The notes under the pieces were generated by a model, which searched no databases, was not told the DNA's origin, and saw only the letters and a list, made by a program, of their open reading frames with translations. From Flavobacterium sp. 20NA77.7 (lineage in GTDB: Bacteria; Bacteroidota; Bacteroidia; Flavobacteriales; Flavobacteriaceae): a stretch of DNA of 64,000 nucleotides. The stretch spans positions 1,674,001 through 1,738,000 of the forward strand of contig NZ_CP133721.1 of the NCBI RefSeq assembly GCF_031326205.1, read 5' to 3'. A program made the translations under genes and the position numbers. Every line of letters begins with the position of its first letter. Within the stretch, counting starts at the first letter, position 1. Below are positions 33,058 to 41,567 of this stretch, one piece after another.

Positions 33058-35253
33058 TTAATTTGCTACTTCACTTATAAATTTTATGCGCATTATTCGC
33101 AATTCTTCGGTGTCATAATCCCCATCAAATTCTTTCAAGGCGTCTTCTATTTTGTCTGTTTCAGACTCCATAAAATAATCATGAATTTCTTCTTGTTGAT
33201 CTTCATCAAGAATTTCATCAACCCAATATTTGATGTTAATTTTAGTTCCTGAATACACTATTTGCTCCATTTCTTTTAGCAAATCATCCATACTTAATCC
33301 TTTTGCAGAAGCAATATCGTCTAATGCAAGTTTTCTATCTACATTTTGAATGATGTATAATTTCAATCCAGAATTAGCCCCTGTAGATTTTACCACTAAA
33401 TCATCGGGTCTTATAATATCATTATCCTCTACATATCTTTCTATTAATTCTACAAACGGTTTTCCATATTTTTTTGCTTTTCCTTCTCCTACACCATGCA
33501 CATTGCTTAATTCATCTATTGTAATAGGATATTTTAAAGACATATCTTCTAAAGAAGGATCTTGAAACACAACAAACGGAGGTACGCCATGTTTTTTTGC
33601 TTCTGTTTTACGAAGATCTTTTAGCATAGCCATTAAGGCCTCATCTGCAGTTCCAGTTGCTTTAGAAGCTAGCACTATGGCTTCATCTTCCTCTTCACTA
33701 TATTCATGATCTTCTGTCATTAAGAAAGAATGTGGTGTTTTTAAAAATGCTTCACCAACTTTAGTGATTTTTATAACACCATAGCTTTCTATATCTTTTG
33801 TAATTAAACCGGCCACTAATATTTGACGTATTAATGCCATCCAATATTTTTCATCTTTATCAGCTCCTGAACCAAAACAAGACAATGTATCTATTTTTTG
33901 AGCCTTAATAATTGCATTAATTTTTCCAACAAGAGCCATAATAACTTCTTTTGGCTTAAATAATTGCTTTGTATCACGAATGACCTCTAAGAGTGTTACC
34001 ACCTCATCTTTGGCTTCAACTTTCTTTTTAGGATTTCTAACATTATCATCCATATCGGCTCCATCACCAGTTACGTCATTAAACTCTTCACCAAAATAAT
34101 GCAACAAATACTTTCTTCTTGACATTGAAGTTTCTGCATAGGCGACAACTTCTTGCAACAGAGCATAGCCAATTTCTTGTTCAGCTATAGGTTTGCCAGC
34201 CATAAATTTTTCTAACTTTTCAATATCCTTATAAGAATAATAGGCTAAACAATGTCCTTCGCCACCATCACGACCTGCTCTTCCTGTTTCTTGGTAATAG
34301 CTTTCTAAAGACTTAGGAATATCATGATGAATTACAAAACGAACATCTGGTTTATCAATACCCATCCCAAAAGCGATGGTGGCCACCACAACATCCACAT
34401 CTTCCATCAAAAACATATCTTGGTGTTTAGCTCTTGTTTTAGCATCTAATCCGGCATGATAGGGTACCGCTGAAATCCCATTTACTTGTAAAACTTGTGC
34501 TATTTCCTCAACTTTTTTTCTACTTAAGCAATAAATAACCCCTGATTTTCCTTTATGTTGTTTGATAAAGCGAATGATGTCTCCTTCAATATTTTTAGTT
34601 TTTGGTCGTACTTCATAGTATAAATTAGGACGATTAAAAGATGCCTTGAAGGTATTTGCATTAGGCATATCTAGATTTTTCAGGATATCCTCTTGAACTT
34701 TTGGTGTCGCCGTAGCGGTTAATCCAATAATAGGAATATCTCCTAATTGACGAATAATATTTCTTAAATTCCTATATTCTGGTCTAAAATCGTGCCCCCA
34801 TTCTGATATACAATGTGCTTCGTCAATAGCAACAAAAGACAATTTTACATCACTTAAAAATTGAATATAATCTTCTTTTGTTAATGATTCTGGTGCTACA
34901 TATAACATTTTTGTTTTACCTGAAAGTATATCTGCTTTTACCTGATTTACTTCCGTTTTGGTAAGTGAAGAATTTAAAACATGTGCTACACCAATCTCTG
35001 AACCTAGACTTCTAATGGCATCAACTTGGTTTTTCATTAAGGCAATTAACGGAGAAACAACAATAGCAGTTCCTTCTAAAACTAAAGCAGGTAATTGGTA
35101 ACACAATGATTTTCCTCCCCCTGTTGGCATAATCACAAATGTGTTATTTCCTGATATGATACTGTTTACGACTTGTTCTTGTAACCCTTTAAATTGGGTA
35201 AATCCGAAGTATTTTTTTAATTCTTTGTATAAATCAATCTCGTGTGCTCTCAT
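33058..35253 (-). CDS. recQ: ATP-dependent DNA helicase RecQ
   Basis: The protein has 731 residues. Superfamily 2 helicase motifs: Walker A MPTGGGKSL (about 42-50), DEAH box at 144-147 (VAIDEAHCISEWGHDFRPEY), LTATATPKV, and motif VI HHDIPKSLESYYQETGRAGR. RQC and HRDC domains follow (HRDC about 560-640). The zinc-binding subdomain that in E. coli RecQ carries four Cys here reads SRRKYLLHYFGEEF then GADMDDN, with no Cys ligands. It functions in recombination and fork repair. Confidence 0.96.
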   Translation of the reverse strand: MRAHEIDLYKELKKYFGFTQFKGLQEQVVNSIISGNNTFVIMPTGGGKSLCYQLPALVLEGTAIVVSPLIALMKNQVDAIRSLGSEIGVAHVLNSSLTKTEVNQVKADILSGKTKMLYVAPESLTKEDYIQFLSDVKLSFVAIDEAHCISEWGHDFRPEYRNLRNIIRQLGDIPIIGLTATATPKVQEDILKNLDMPNANTFKASFNRPNLYYEVRPKTKNIEGDIIRFIKQHKGKSGVIYCLSRKKVEEIAQVLQVNGISAVPYHAGLDAKTRAKHQDMFLMEDVDVVVATIAFGMGIDKPDVRFVIHHDIPKSLESYYQETGRAGRDGGEGHCLAYYSYKDIEKLEKFMAGKPIAEQEIGYALLQEVVAYAETSMSRRKYLLHYFGEEFNDVTGDGADMDDNVRNPKKKVEAKDEVVTLLEVIRDTKQLFKPKEVIMALVGKINAIIKAQKIDTLSCFGSGADKDEKYWMALIRQILVAGLITKDIESYGVIKITKVGEAFLKTPHSFLMTEDHEYSEEEDEAIVLASKATGTADEALMAMLKDLRKTEAKKHGVPPFVVFQDPSLEDMSLKYPITIDELSNVHGVGEGKAKKYGKPFVELIERYVEDNDIIRPDDLVVKSTGANSGLKLYIIQNVDRKLALDDIASAKGLSMDDLLKEMEQIVYSGTKINIKYWVDEILDEDQQEEIHDYFMESETDKIEDALKEFDGDYDTEELRIMRIKFISEVAN

Positions 35254-35313
35254 GTAAAAAAATGCTTGATTTTATTAACAAATTAAATTAGATATTAATT
35301 AGTTGATTTTGCC

Positions 35314-35329
35314 TAAATTTGCAAACATA
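35314..35329. promoter_or_regulatory. Back-to-back -7 elements for recQ and kdsD
   Basis: TAAATTTG on the plus strand (35314-35321) directly abuts the reverse complement of TATGTTTG (CAAACATA, 35322-35329). Both are perfect TAnnTTTG matches in the 120-bp divergent spacer, implying overlapping, mutually exclusive core promoters. Confidence 0.5.
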
Positions 35330-35373
35330 AAGATACAATTATTTTTGAAAATAAAAATTTAATTTATTGAATT

Positions 35374-36339
35374 TTGAATACACTCGAAAACATCCTATTA
35401 AATGCAAAGAAATCGATACTGTCACAAAGTGAAAGTATTGCTAAATTAAACGACTATTTGACACCTGATTTTGCAAAAAGTGTTGAACTTATCTACCAGT
35501 CCAAAGGAAGATTAATCATAACTGGCATTGGTAAAAGCGCTATTATTGCTCAAAAAATAGTAGCCACTTTAAATTCAACTGGAACCCCTTCGCTTTTTTT
35601 ACATGCTGCAGAAGCCATCCATGGCGATTTAGGAATGATTCAAAAGGAAGATGTTGTATTGTGTATTTCAAAAAGTGGGAACAGTCCTGAAATAAAAGTT
35701 TTGGCTCCAATAATTAGAAATTTTGGCAACCCATTAATTGGAATGACAGCTAATGAAACCTCATTTTTGGCCACAAATTCAGATTATGTATTACATGCTT
35801 ATATAGATGACGAAGCTTGCCCAAATGGTTTGGCGCCGACCAATAGCACTACGGCACAATTAGTTTTAGGTGATGCAATTGCAATATGTTTGATGAAATT
35901 AAGAAACTTTACACCCGATGATTTTGCCAAATACCATCCTGGTGGTGCATTAGGTAAAAAACTATTATTGCGTGTAAAAGATATGTTAGACACCACACAC
36001 GCCCCGCAAGTAAATCCTGATGCTTCAATCAAAAAAGTAATCATGGAAATTTCCGAAAAGCGATTAGGCGTAACAGCTGTAGTAGCTCATAATAAAGTAA
36101 TAGGAATTATTACTGATGGTGACATTCGTAGAATGCTTAATGACCGAGATCAATTTACGGATTTAGTGGCACAAGACATTATGACTAAAAATCCAAAACA
36201 TATTTCTTCTCAGCTTCATGTTTCTGAAGCATTAGATATTTTGGAAAACAATAAAATTACGCAATTAGTGGTTATTGATAATGAAGAATATAAAGGTATT
36301 TTACATTTACATGATATATTAAAAGAAGGAATTGTATAA
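35374..36339 (+). CDS. kdsD: Arabinose-5-phosphate isomerase (KdsD/KpsF type)
   Basis: The protein has 321 residues from a TTG start. The SIS domain (about 25-185; GRLIITGIGKSAIIAQKIVA, LCISKSGNSPEIKVLAPI) carries the conserved KYHPGGALGKKL, followed by two CBS domains (about 205-321). It isomerises ribulose-5-phosphate to arabinose-5-phosphate for Kdo synthesis in lipopolysaccharide. The stop TAA overlaps the ATG of tatC by one base, starting the kdsD-tatC-CMD-lptB run. Confidence 0.93.
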   Translation: MNTLENILLNAKKSILSQSESIAKLNDYLTPDFAKSVELIYQSKGRLIITGIGKSAIIAQKIVATLNSTGTPSLFLHAAEAIHGDLGMIQKEDVVLCISKSGNSPEIKVLAPIIRNFGNPLIGMTANETSFLATNSDYVLHAYIDDEACPNGLAPTNSTTAQLVLGDAIAICLMKLRNFTPDDFAKYHPGGALGKKLLLRVKDMLDTTHAPQVNPDASIKKVIMEISEKRLGVTAVVAHNKVIGIITDGDIRRMLNDRDQFTDLVAQDIMTKNPKHISSQLHVSEALDILENNKITQLVVIDNEEYKGILHLHDILKEGIV

Positions 36340-37160
36340 TGGCAAGACAGAAAAAAAATCTTAATGAAATGTCTTTCTTAGATCATTTAGAAGAACTAAG
36401 ATGGTTATTAGTTAGGTGTTCAGCAGGCATATTAATAGGCGGTGTAGTGGCCTATTATTTTAGTGACTTCATCATTGATACTATCATTTTAGGTCCAAAG
36501 AAAGGCGATTTTATTACCTATCAATTCTTTTGCGATTTAGCAAACACCTATAATTTAGATAAAAGTTTTTGCAATACTGAAATGCCATTTACACTAAGAA
36601 ATGGAGATATGGAAGGGCAATTTTCATTATTAGTTTGGACCTGTATTACGGCAGGTTTAATCATCAGCTTTCCCTACATACTGTTACAATTTTGGAATTT
36701 TATTAGCCCCGCATTATATAAAAAAGAGAAAAAGAACGCGATAAAATTTATTGTAATTTCTTCTTTGTTATTTTTTCTAGGTGTAGGTTTTGGTTATTTT
36801 ATCATTACGCCACTTTCTGTAAATTTCTTAGCTAATTTTACCATTTCTAAAGAAATTGAAAACATTATAGACATGAATTCCTATATAGGATTAGTTAAAA
36901 CCACTTCATTAGCCACTGGTCTTATTTTTGAATTACCTGTAATCATGTATTTCTTGTCTCAAATAGGAATTGTAACACCTAGCTTTCTTCGAGAATATAG
37001 AAAATGGGCCTATGTAATCATCTTGATTTTAGCAGCCATTGTAACACCTCCAGATGTTATTAGTCAAATTATTGTTACTATTCCATTAGTCATTCTGTAT
37101 GAAATTAGTATTTTCATCAGTGCTGCTATTTATAAAAAAAATAATCCTATAACCCCATGA
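36339..37160 (+). CDS. tatC: Sec-independent protein translocase TatC
   Basis: The protein has 273 residues with six hydrophobic segments. The cytoplasmic start SFLDHLEELRWLLVR is the TatC signature that recognises twin-arginine signal peptides, and ILAAIVTPPDVISQ is the conserved late loop. It forms the receptor of the Tat translocase for folded proteins. It overlaps the next gene by 4 bases (ATGA), implying translational coupling. Confidence 0.97.
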   Translation: MARQKKNLNEMSFLDHLEELRWLLVRCSAGILIGGVVAYYFSDFIIDTIILGPKKGDFITYQFFCDLANTYNLDKSFCNTEMPFTLRNGDMEGQFSLLVWTCITAGLIISFPYILLQFWNFISPALYKKEKKNAIKFIVISSLLFFLGVGFGYFIITPLSVNFLANFTISKEIENIIDMNSYIGLVKTTSLATGLIFELPVIMYFLSQIGIVTPSFLREYRKWAYVIILILAAIVTPPDVISQIIVTIPLVILYEISIFISAAIYKKNNPITP

Positions 37161-37507
37161 GTAATTTAGTAAAAGAATTTAACGACTACCGTTCTAAAAT
37201 GAACGAAAAGTTACTAGCAGATGACAATAAAGTTATCAAACGAATTTTCAATTTAGACACTAACACCTATATGGAAGGTGCGTTAGATGTAAAGACAAAA
37301 GAATTACTTGGCTTAGTAGCTTCAGCTGTTTTGAGATGTGATGATTGCATAAAATACCATTTGGAAACAGCCCATAAACAAGGCGTTACAAAAGCTGAAA
37401 TGATGGAAACGATGAGTATTGCTACACTAGTAGGAGGTACAATTGTAATACCACACTTAAGAAGAGCCTACGAATTTTGGGAAGCGTTAGAGGAACAAAC
37501 TAAATAA
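37157..37507 (+). CDS. Carboxymuconolactone decarboxylase family protein (AhpD-like)
   Basis: The protein has 116 residues. The redox-active motif C61-D-D-C64 with following H68 ([20 protein letters not shown]) is the AhpD/CMD core. It probably acts as a thiol peroxidase-like or general redox protein. Coupled to tatC by an ATGA overlap and upstream of lptB. Confidence 0.93.
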   Translation: MSNLVKEFNDYRSKMNEKLLADDNKVIKRIFNLDTNTYMEGALDVKTKELLGLVASAVLRCDDCIKYHLETAHKQGVTKAEMMETMSIATLVGGTIVIPHLRRAYEFWEALEEQTK

Positions 37508-37520
37508 TTGTTAAAAGACA

Positions 37521-37591
37521 AATTGTTAAATTGTTTATTCGTTTATTTGTAAATCGATTAAACAATTCAACTTCTAAACATTTAAACCTTA
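37521..37591. repeat. AT-rich degenerate octamer repeat upstream of lptB
   Basis: Steps of eight give AAATTGTT, AAATTGTT, TATTCGTT, TATTTGTA and, further on, AAACAATT, CAACTTCT, AAACATTT. A 9-bp inverted repeat AATTGTTTA/TAAACAATT (37529-37537, 37559-37567) lies within. It resembles the heptamer arrays but with period eight. Confidence 0.5.
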
Positions 37592-37593
37592 GA

Positions 37594-38352
37594 ATGAAAT
37601 TAAGAGCAGAAAATTTAATCAAAACCTATAAAAGCAGAAATGTAGTAAAGGGCATTTCGGTTGAAGTAAATCAAGGTGAAATTGTGGGACTTCTAGGGCC
37701 AAATGGTGCAGGAAAAACAACTTCTTTTTACATGATTGTAGGGCTTGTAAAGCCAAATAGTGGAAATATTTATTTAGACGACATGGATATTACTGATTTT
37801 CCTATGTACAAAAGAGCGCAGCACGGCATCGGTTACCTTGCACAAGAAGCTTCTGTATTCAGAAAATTAAGTATTGAAGATAATATCTTATCTGTGCTTC
37901 AGTTAACAAATCTTTCTAAACAAGAACAAGAAGCTAAAATGGAAAGTTTAATTGAAGAATTTTCATTGGGGCATATTCGCACAAATAGAGGTGATTTATT
38001 ATCTGGTGGAGAACGAAGAAGAACAGAAATTGCAAGATGTTTAGCTACTGATCCAAAATTTATTCTGTTGGACGAACCTTTTGCGGGTGTGGACCCTGTT
38101 GCAGTAGAAGATATTCAACGTATCGTGGCACAATTAAAAAACAAGAATATTGGTATTTTAATTACTGACCATAACGTACAAGAAACACTGGCCATCACGG
38201 ATAAAACCTATTTAATGTTTGAAGGAGGAATTCTAAAAGCAGGAATCCCTGAAGAGTTAGCGGAAGACGAAATGGTGCGAAAAGTATATTTAGGTCAAAA
38301 TTTTGAGCTTCGCAGAACAAAAATTGATTTTAATACACCAAAAGCAGAATAA
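37594..38352 (+). CDS. lptB: LPS export ABC transporter ATP-binding protein LptB
   Basis: The protein has 252 residues from the ATG at 37594 ([20 protein letters not shown]). A longer in-frame extension to 37531 runs through the AT-rich repeat and is rejected. Walker [14 protein letters not shown], signature [16 protein letters not shown], Walker [14 protein letters not shown] and H-loop [10 protein letters not shown] are all intact, and the sequence is of LptB type. With LptF/LptG (not in the window) it powers lipopolysaccharide extraction from the inner membrane. Confidence 0.96.
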   Translation: MKLRAENLIKTYKSRNVVKGISVEVNQGEIVGLLGPNGAGKTTSFYMIVGLVKPNSGNIYLDDMDITDFPMYKRAQHGIGYLAQEASVFRKLSIEDNILSVLQLTNLSKQEQEAKMESLIEEFSLGHIRTNRGDLLSGGERRRTEIARCLATDPKFILLDEPFAGVDPVAVEDIQRIVAQLKNKNIGILITDHNVQETLAITDKTYLMFEGGILKAGIPEELAEDEMVRKVYLGQNFELRRTKIDFNTPKAE

Positions 38353-38358
38353 TATGAA

Positions 38359-38410
38359 ATCGCCATTAACAACAAGTTTGTGTAAGCAAACACCAATAAA
38401 TAAAGGCGAT
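38359..38410 (+). other. Nested inverted repeat between lptB and the DUF5808 gene
   Basis: The outer arms ATCGCC (38359-38364) and GGCGAT (38405-38410) enclose inner arms GTTTG (38376-38380) and CAAAC (38387-38391). A 24-codon frame (ATG at 38354, TAA at 38426-38428) spans it, too short to judge. It could be a structured leader of the next gene or a tiny gene. Confidence 0.3.
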
Positions 38411-38447
38411 ACCATATATGAAAACTAACAAATTAACATTTACATAT

Positions 38448-38663
38448 ATGAAAAACCCAACGGAAGAACAATTAGAAAAATGGCATAATGATCCAAACAA
38501 TTGGAAATTAGGCTTATTTTATTTCAACCCAGAAGACGAACGAGTATTTCCTCCAAAAAGAGTAAAATGGGCAGGTTGGACGGTTAATTTTGCTAACACA
38601 AAATCTGTACTTGCTTTTATAGGAATTGTAGTGATTACACTAGCAATTATTTATTACAAATAA
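38448..38663 (+). CDS. DUF5808-like small membrane protein
   Basis: The protein has 71 residues from MKNPTEEQLEKWHNDPNNWK; an ATG at 38418 adding ten residues is equally possible on sequence. It contains the DPNNWKLGLFYFNPEDERVF and PPKR ... GWTVNFAN pattern of the DUF5808 family, then a single C-terminal membrane helix (SVLAFIGIVVITLAIIYY). The function is unknown. It is convergent with the GH25 gene, 9 bases apart. Confidence 0.8.
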   Translation: MKNPTEEQLEKWHNDPNNWKLGLFYFNPEDERVFPPKRVKWAGWTVNFANTKSVLAFIGIVVITLAIIYYK

Positions 38664-38672
38664 ATCAATCAA

Positions 38673-39524
38673 TCATTTTAAGCATATCTTTTTCAAGTCG
38701 GCTTGTGTGCCATTAAACACATTCAAATCAACCAATTCTGGAATACCGTGCAGTGAGGCTTTTTCAGTAAACTGCCACATTAAATAATCGGGATGAATTT
38801 TTTCTTTCCAATGATTATAATTAGCAATCCAAAATTTATATGTGGGAAAATCTTCCTTTAAAAAATCTTCATAATATTTTTCACCAGTATAAATAATGGG
38901 TTTTACACCATACTTTTTTTCAACCCGTGTGAGCCAATTCTGCAAACCTACTTTTAGTTGTTCCATCGATTGGCCTTTAGGCATCTTTTCTATATCTACT
39001 ATTGGGGGTAAGTTTCCTTTTCGCAACTTCACATGCTTACAAAAATTGACAGCCTGATCAGTAGAGTTTTCATCAGGGCGGTAATAATGGTATGCCCCTT
39101 GCACATAAGGTGTTTGGGGTAATTGCTCCCAATTTGATTTAAATTGAGAATCACATTTCGTACGTCCTGCTGTAGCTCGAACAATAACAAAGTGTAATTC
39201 GAATTGTTCTTCTTTAGCCTCCACATTTGCCCAATCAATCTCACCTTGATATTGAGAAACATCAATTCCTAGTAAACATGTTGGATGTTTTTCTATTATA
39301 TTTTGAATGCGCTTATCTTCTAATCTTCTTTGCTCTTCAGACAAATTTTTTGTCATCGAATGAAAACCAAAATAATAGGCTATCCATTCTCTTTTTTGAT
39401 AACCAAAAACGAGGGCGATCAAAAAGAGCCCTAAAACAGTAATCCTTTTTAGTGTTTTGCCAGAAAAAACAAAGGTCTTATTTTTCCTTTTTTTAATATA
39501 TCTCCTTTGAATTCGTTTTGCCAT
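38673..39524 (-). CDS. Glycoside hydrolase family 25 muramidase, membrane-anchored
   Basis: The protein has 283 residues. A basic N-terminus and one membrane helix (about 28-45) precede a GH25 domain (about 80-283): LLGIDVSQYQGEIDWANV with a catalytic-site Asp, GAYHYYRPDENS, PIVDIEKM with the presumed catalytic Glu, IIYTGEKYYED, FWIANYN and MWQFTEKA. It cleaves the MurNAc-GlcNAc backbone of peptidoglycan. Its stop abuts pssA's ATG region in the same direction, suggesting co-transcription. Confidence 0.93.
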   Translation of the reverse strand: MAKRIQRRYIKKRKNKTFVFSGKTLKRITVLGLFLIALVFGYQKREWIAYYFGFHSMTKNLSEEQRRLEDKRIQNIIEKHPTCLLGIDVSQYQGEIDWANVEAKEEQFELHFVIVRATAGRTKCDSQFKSNWEQLPQTPYVQGAYHYYRPDENSTDQAVNFCKHVKLRKGNLPPIVDIEKMPKGQSMEQLKVGLQNWLTRVEKKYGVKPIIYTGEKYYEDFLKEDFPTYKFWIANYNHWKEKIHPDYLMWQFTEKASLHGIPELVDLNVFNGTQADLKKICLK

Positions 39525-40268
39525 TTACAAGTGGGAAGTACTTGGCTTAAACAGTAATGAAGTAAGTACATACGCTACAATAATAAGTGGGATAGCCGCA
39601 AATTCAAGTGCTACCAGTAGCGCTAATGATACAAGTAAAAAACTATATTGCAATTTATTTGGTCCCCAAGCAAACGATTTTAATTTTAAAGAAAACAACG
39701 GTATTTCGGCATTCAACAAAAAAGTGCTTATGAATGCAATACCTACTAAAACGTACGGATTTGACAGGTAATCAAAAACAAAACTTTCACCCCCGGTTTG
39801 TTCTAATATTATGGGTAACGAACAAATCATCAAAGCATTAGCAGGAGTAGGTAATCCAATAAATGAATCGGTTTGACGCGTATCAATATTAAAATTCGCT
39901 AATCGATAACATGAACCTAAGGTAATTAAAAAACCAATATAAGGCACTACTCCCATGTAATACGTTTCTTCTGTAAGTGAATATTGCGATTGATTTTCTT
40001 GAATATCAGCTAACATTTTGTACACAATTAAGCCAGGAACTACGCCACTTGTTACCATATCTGCCAACGAATCTAACTGTAAGCCTAATTCACTTTTAAC
40101 ATCTAAAATTCGGGCTAAAAATCCGTCCCAATAATCAAAAAAGATACCTAAACAAACTAAAGAAAAAGCTTCGGCATAATTTCCATTAAAGGCATGAATT
40201 AAGGCGCATAGCCCTGCAAAAAGATTTAATAAAGTTAGTGAATTTGGAATGTGTTTCTTAAAATTCAT
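39525..40268 (-). CDS. pssA: CDP-diacylglycerol-serine O-phosphatidyltransferase
   Basis: The protein has 247 residues from MNFKKHIPNSLTLLNLFAGL. A longer start at 40298 would begin inside a -7 element (TATTTTTG on the minus strand at 40296-40303) and is rejected. The CDP-alcohol phosphotransferase motif DYWDGFLARIL ... GLQLDSLADMV is complete. It makes phosphatidylserine, precursor of phosphatidylethanolamine, in the inner membrane. Confidence 0.94.
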   Translation of the reverse strand: MNFKKHIPNSLTLLNLFAGLCALIHAFNGNYAEAFSLVCLGIFFDYWDGFLARILDVKSELGLQLDSLADMVTSGVVPGLIVYKMLADIQENQSQYSLTEETYYMGVVPYIGFLITLGSCYRLANFNIDTRQTDSFIGLPTPANALMICSLPIILEQTGGESFVFDYLSNPYVLVGIAFISTFLLNAEIPLFSLKLKSFAWGPNKLQYSFLLVSLALLVALEFAAIPLIIVAYVLTSLLFKPSTSHL

Positions 40269-40295
40269 ACTGAAAATTACTTGATTATTGTTGAA

Positions 40296-40303
40296 CAAAA
40301 ATA
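40296..40303 (-). promoter_or_regulatory. Candidate -7 element (TATTTTTG) of pssA
   Basis: A perfect TAnnTTTG on the minus strand lies 27 bases before the ATG at 40268; it decides between the two possible starts. Confidence 0.4.
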
Positions 40304-40432
40304 AGCAATAATTCTAAAGAAATTACGTTTTGTTAAAGAATTTAGAACACTAAACTAATCTAAAATTAAATTTATAATTTTATACACTTTAGATATATAC
40401 GTTGCGAATTCTTAGTTTAGCAAAAAATTATG

Positions 40433-40440
40433 TACGTTTG
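40433..40440 (+). promoter_or_regulatory. Candidate -7 element (TACGTTTG) of the PorV/PorQ-family gene
   Basis: A perfect TAnnTTTG lies 20 bases before the TTG start at 40461. The GTG that would extend the reading frame overlaps it at 40440, which argues for the TTG. Confidence 0.5.
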
Positions 40441-40460
40441 TGCAACAAAGAACAATAGCT

Positions 40461-41534
40461 TTGAAAAAGAAACTAATCTTTATTTTACTACTCAGCAACC
40501 TATTTTGTTTAGGACAAACCATTAGAAAATATTCTAATGAATTTCTAAACATTGGTGTTGATGCTGCAGCTTTAGGTATGAGCAATGCGGTAACGGCTCA
40601 AACTGCAGATGTTAATTCAAGTTATTGGAATCCTGCGGGCTTATTACACATGGAAGACCAACAGTTAAGCGTGATGCATGCCAGTTATTTTGCAAACATA
40701 GCCCAATATGACTACGCTGCTTTTGGGATGCCTATAGATAACCGAAGTGCGTGGGGTGTATCTGTTATTCGTTTTGGAGTAGATGATATTTTAAATACCA
40801 CACAACTTATAGATACACAAGGAAACATTGATTATAACCGAATTTCTCTTTTTTCAACAGCAGATTATGCTTTTACCTTTTCCTACGCTCGAGCTTTGCC
40901 TGTTGACGGATTTAATTATGGCGTCAATGCAAAAATCATTAGACGTGTAATAGGTAATTTTGCATCCTCTTGGGGTGTAGGATTTGATATAGGTGCACAA
41001 TTTGAAAGTAGTAATGATTGGAAATTTGGTTTACTATTACGTGACGTAACCACAACTTACAATACCTGGACTATTAATGAAGAAGAGTATGAAAAAATCA
41101 AAAATGCTGTTCCTGGCGAAAATCAAGAATTACCGGAAACTACCGAAATTACTGCTCCAAAAGCGCAATTTGGAATTTCTAAAAAATACATATTTCACTA
41201 TGATTACTCCTTAGTTGCCGCTACAAATTTGAATATGCAATTTACACAAACAAACGACTTAATTTCCACTAAAATGGTTAGTATTGACCCAGCTATTGGA
41301 TTCGAATTTGGTTATACCGATTTAGCTTTTTTACGTGCAGGAGTGGGCAATTTTCAACAAATTACACAAATAGACAATACTTCTAAACTTAGTTTTCAAC
41401 CCAATATTGGCATTGGTTTTAAATACAAAGGCATACAAATAGATTATGCATTAACTGATTTAGGCAATCAAAGTGCAGCCTTATATTCTAATGTCTTTTC
41501 CTTAAAAATTGATTTTGGCGCTTTTAGAAGATAA
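40461..41534 (+). CDS. PorV/PorQ-family outer-membrane protein (T9SS-related)
   Basis: The protein has 357 residues from a TTG start (then KKKLIFILLLSNLFCLGQ, a signal peptide). The family signature FLNIGVDAAALGMSNAVTA ... DVNSSYWNPAGL is followed by a FadL-like barrel ending in IDFGAFRR. PorV and PorQ homologues shuttle or anchor T9SS cargo at the outer membrane. Which branch this belongs to cannot be decided here. It lies 33 bases upstream of the Lnb-like gene in the same direction. Confidence 0.88.
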   Translation: MKKKLIFILLLSNLFCLGQTIRKYSNEFLNIGVDAAALGMSNAVTAQTADVNSSYWNPAGLLHMEDQQLSVMHASYFANIAQYDYAAFGMPIDNRSAWGVSVIRFGVDDILNTTQLIDTQGNIDYNRISLFSTADYAFTFSYARALPVDGFNYGVNAKIIRRVIGNFASSWGVGFDIGAQFESSNDWKFGLLLRDVTTTYNTWTINEEEYEKIKNAVPGENQELPETTEITAPKAQFGISKKYIFHYDYSLVAATNLNMQFTQTNDLISTKMVSIDPAIGFEFGYTDLAFLRAGVGNFQQITQIDNTSKLSFQPNIGIGFKYKGIQIDYALTDLGNQSAALYSNVFSLKIDFGAFRR

Positions 41535-41567
41535 TAGTAGAATTTTTCATACCCAAATGACTAACTC

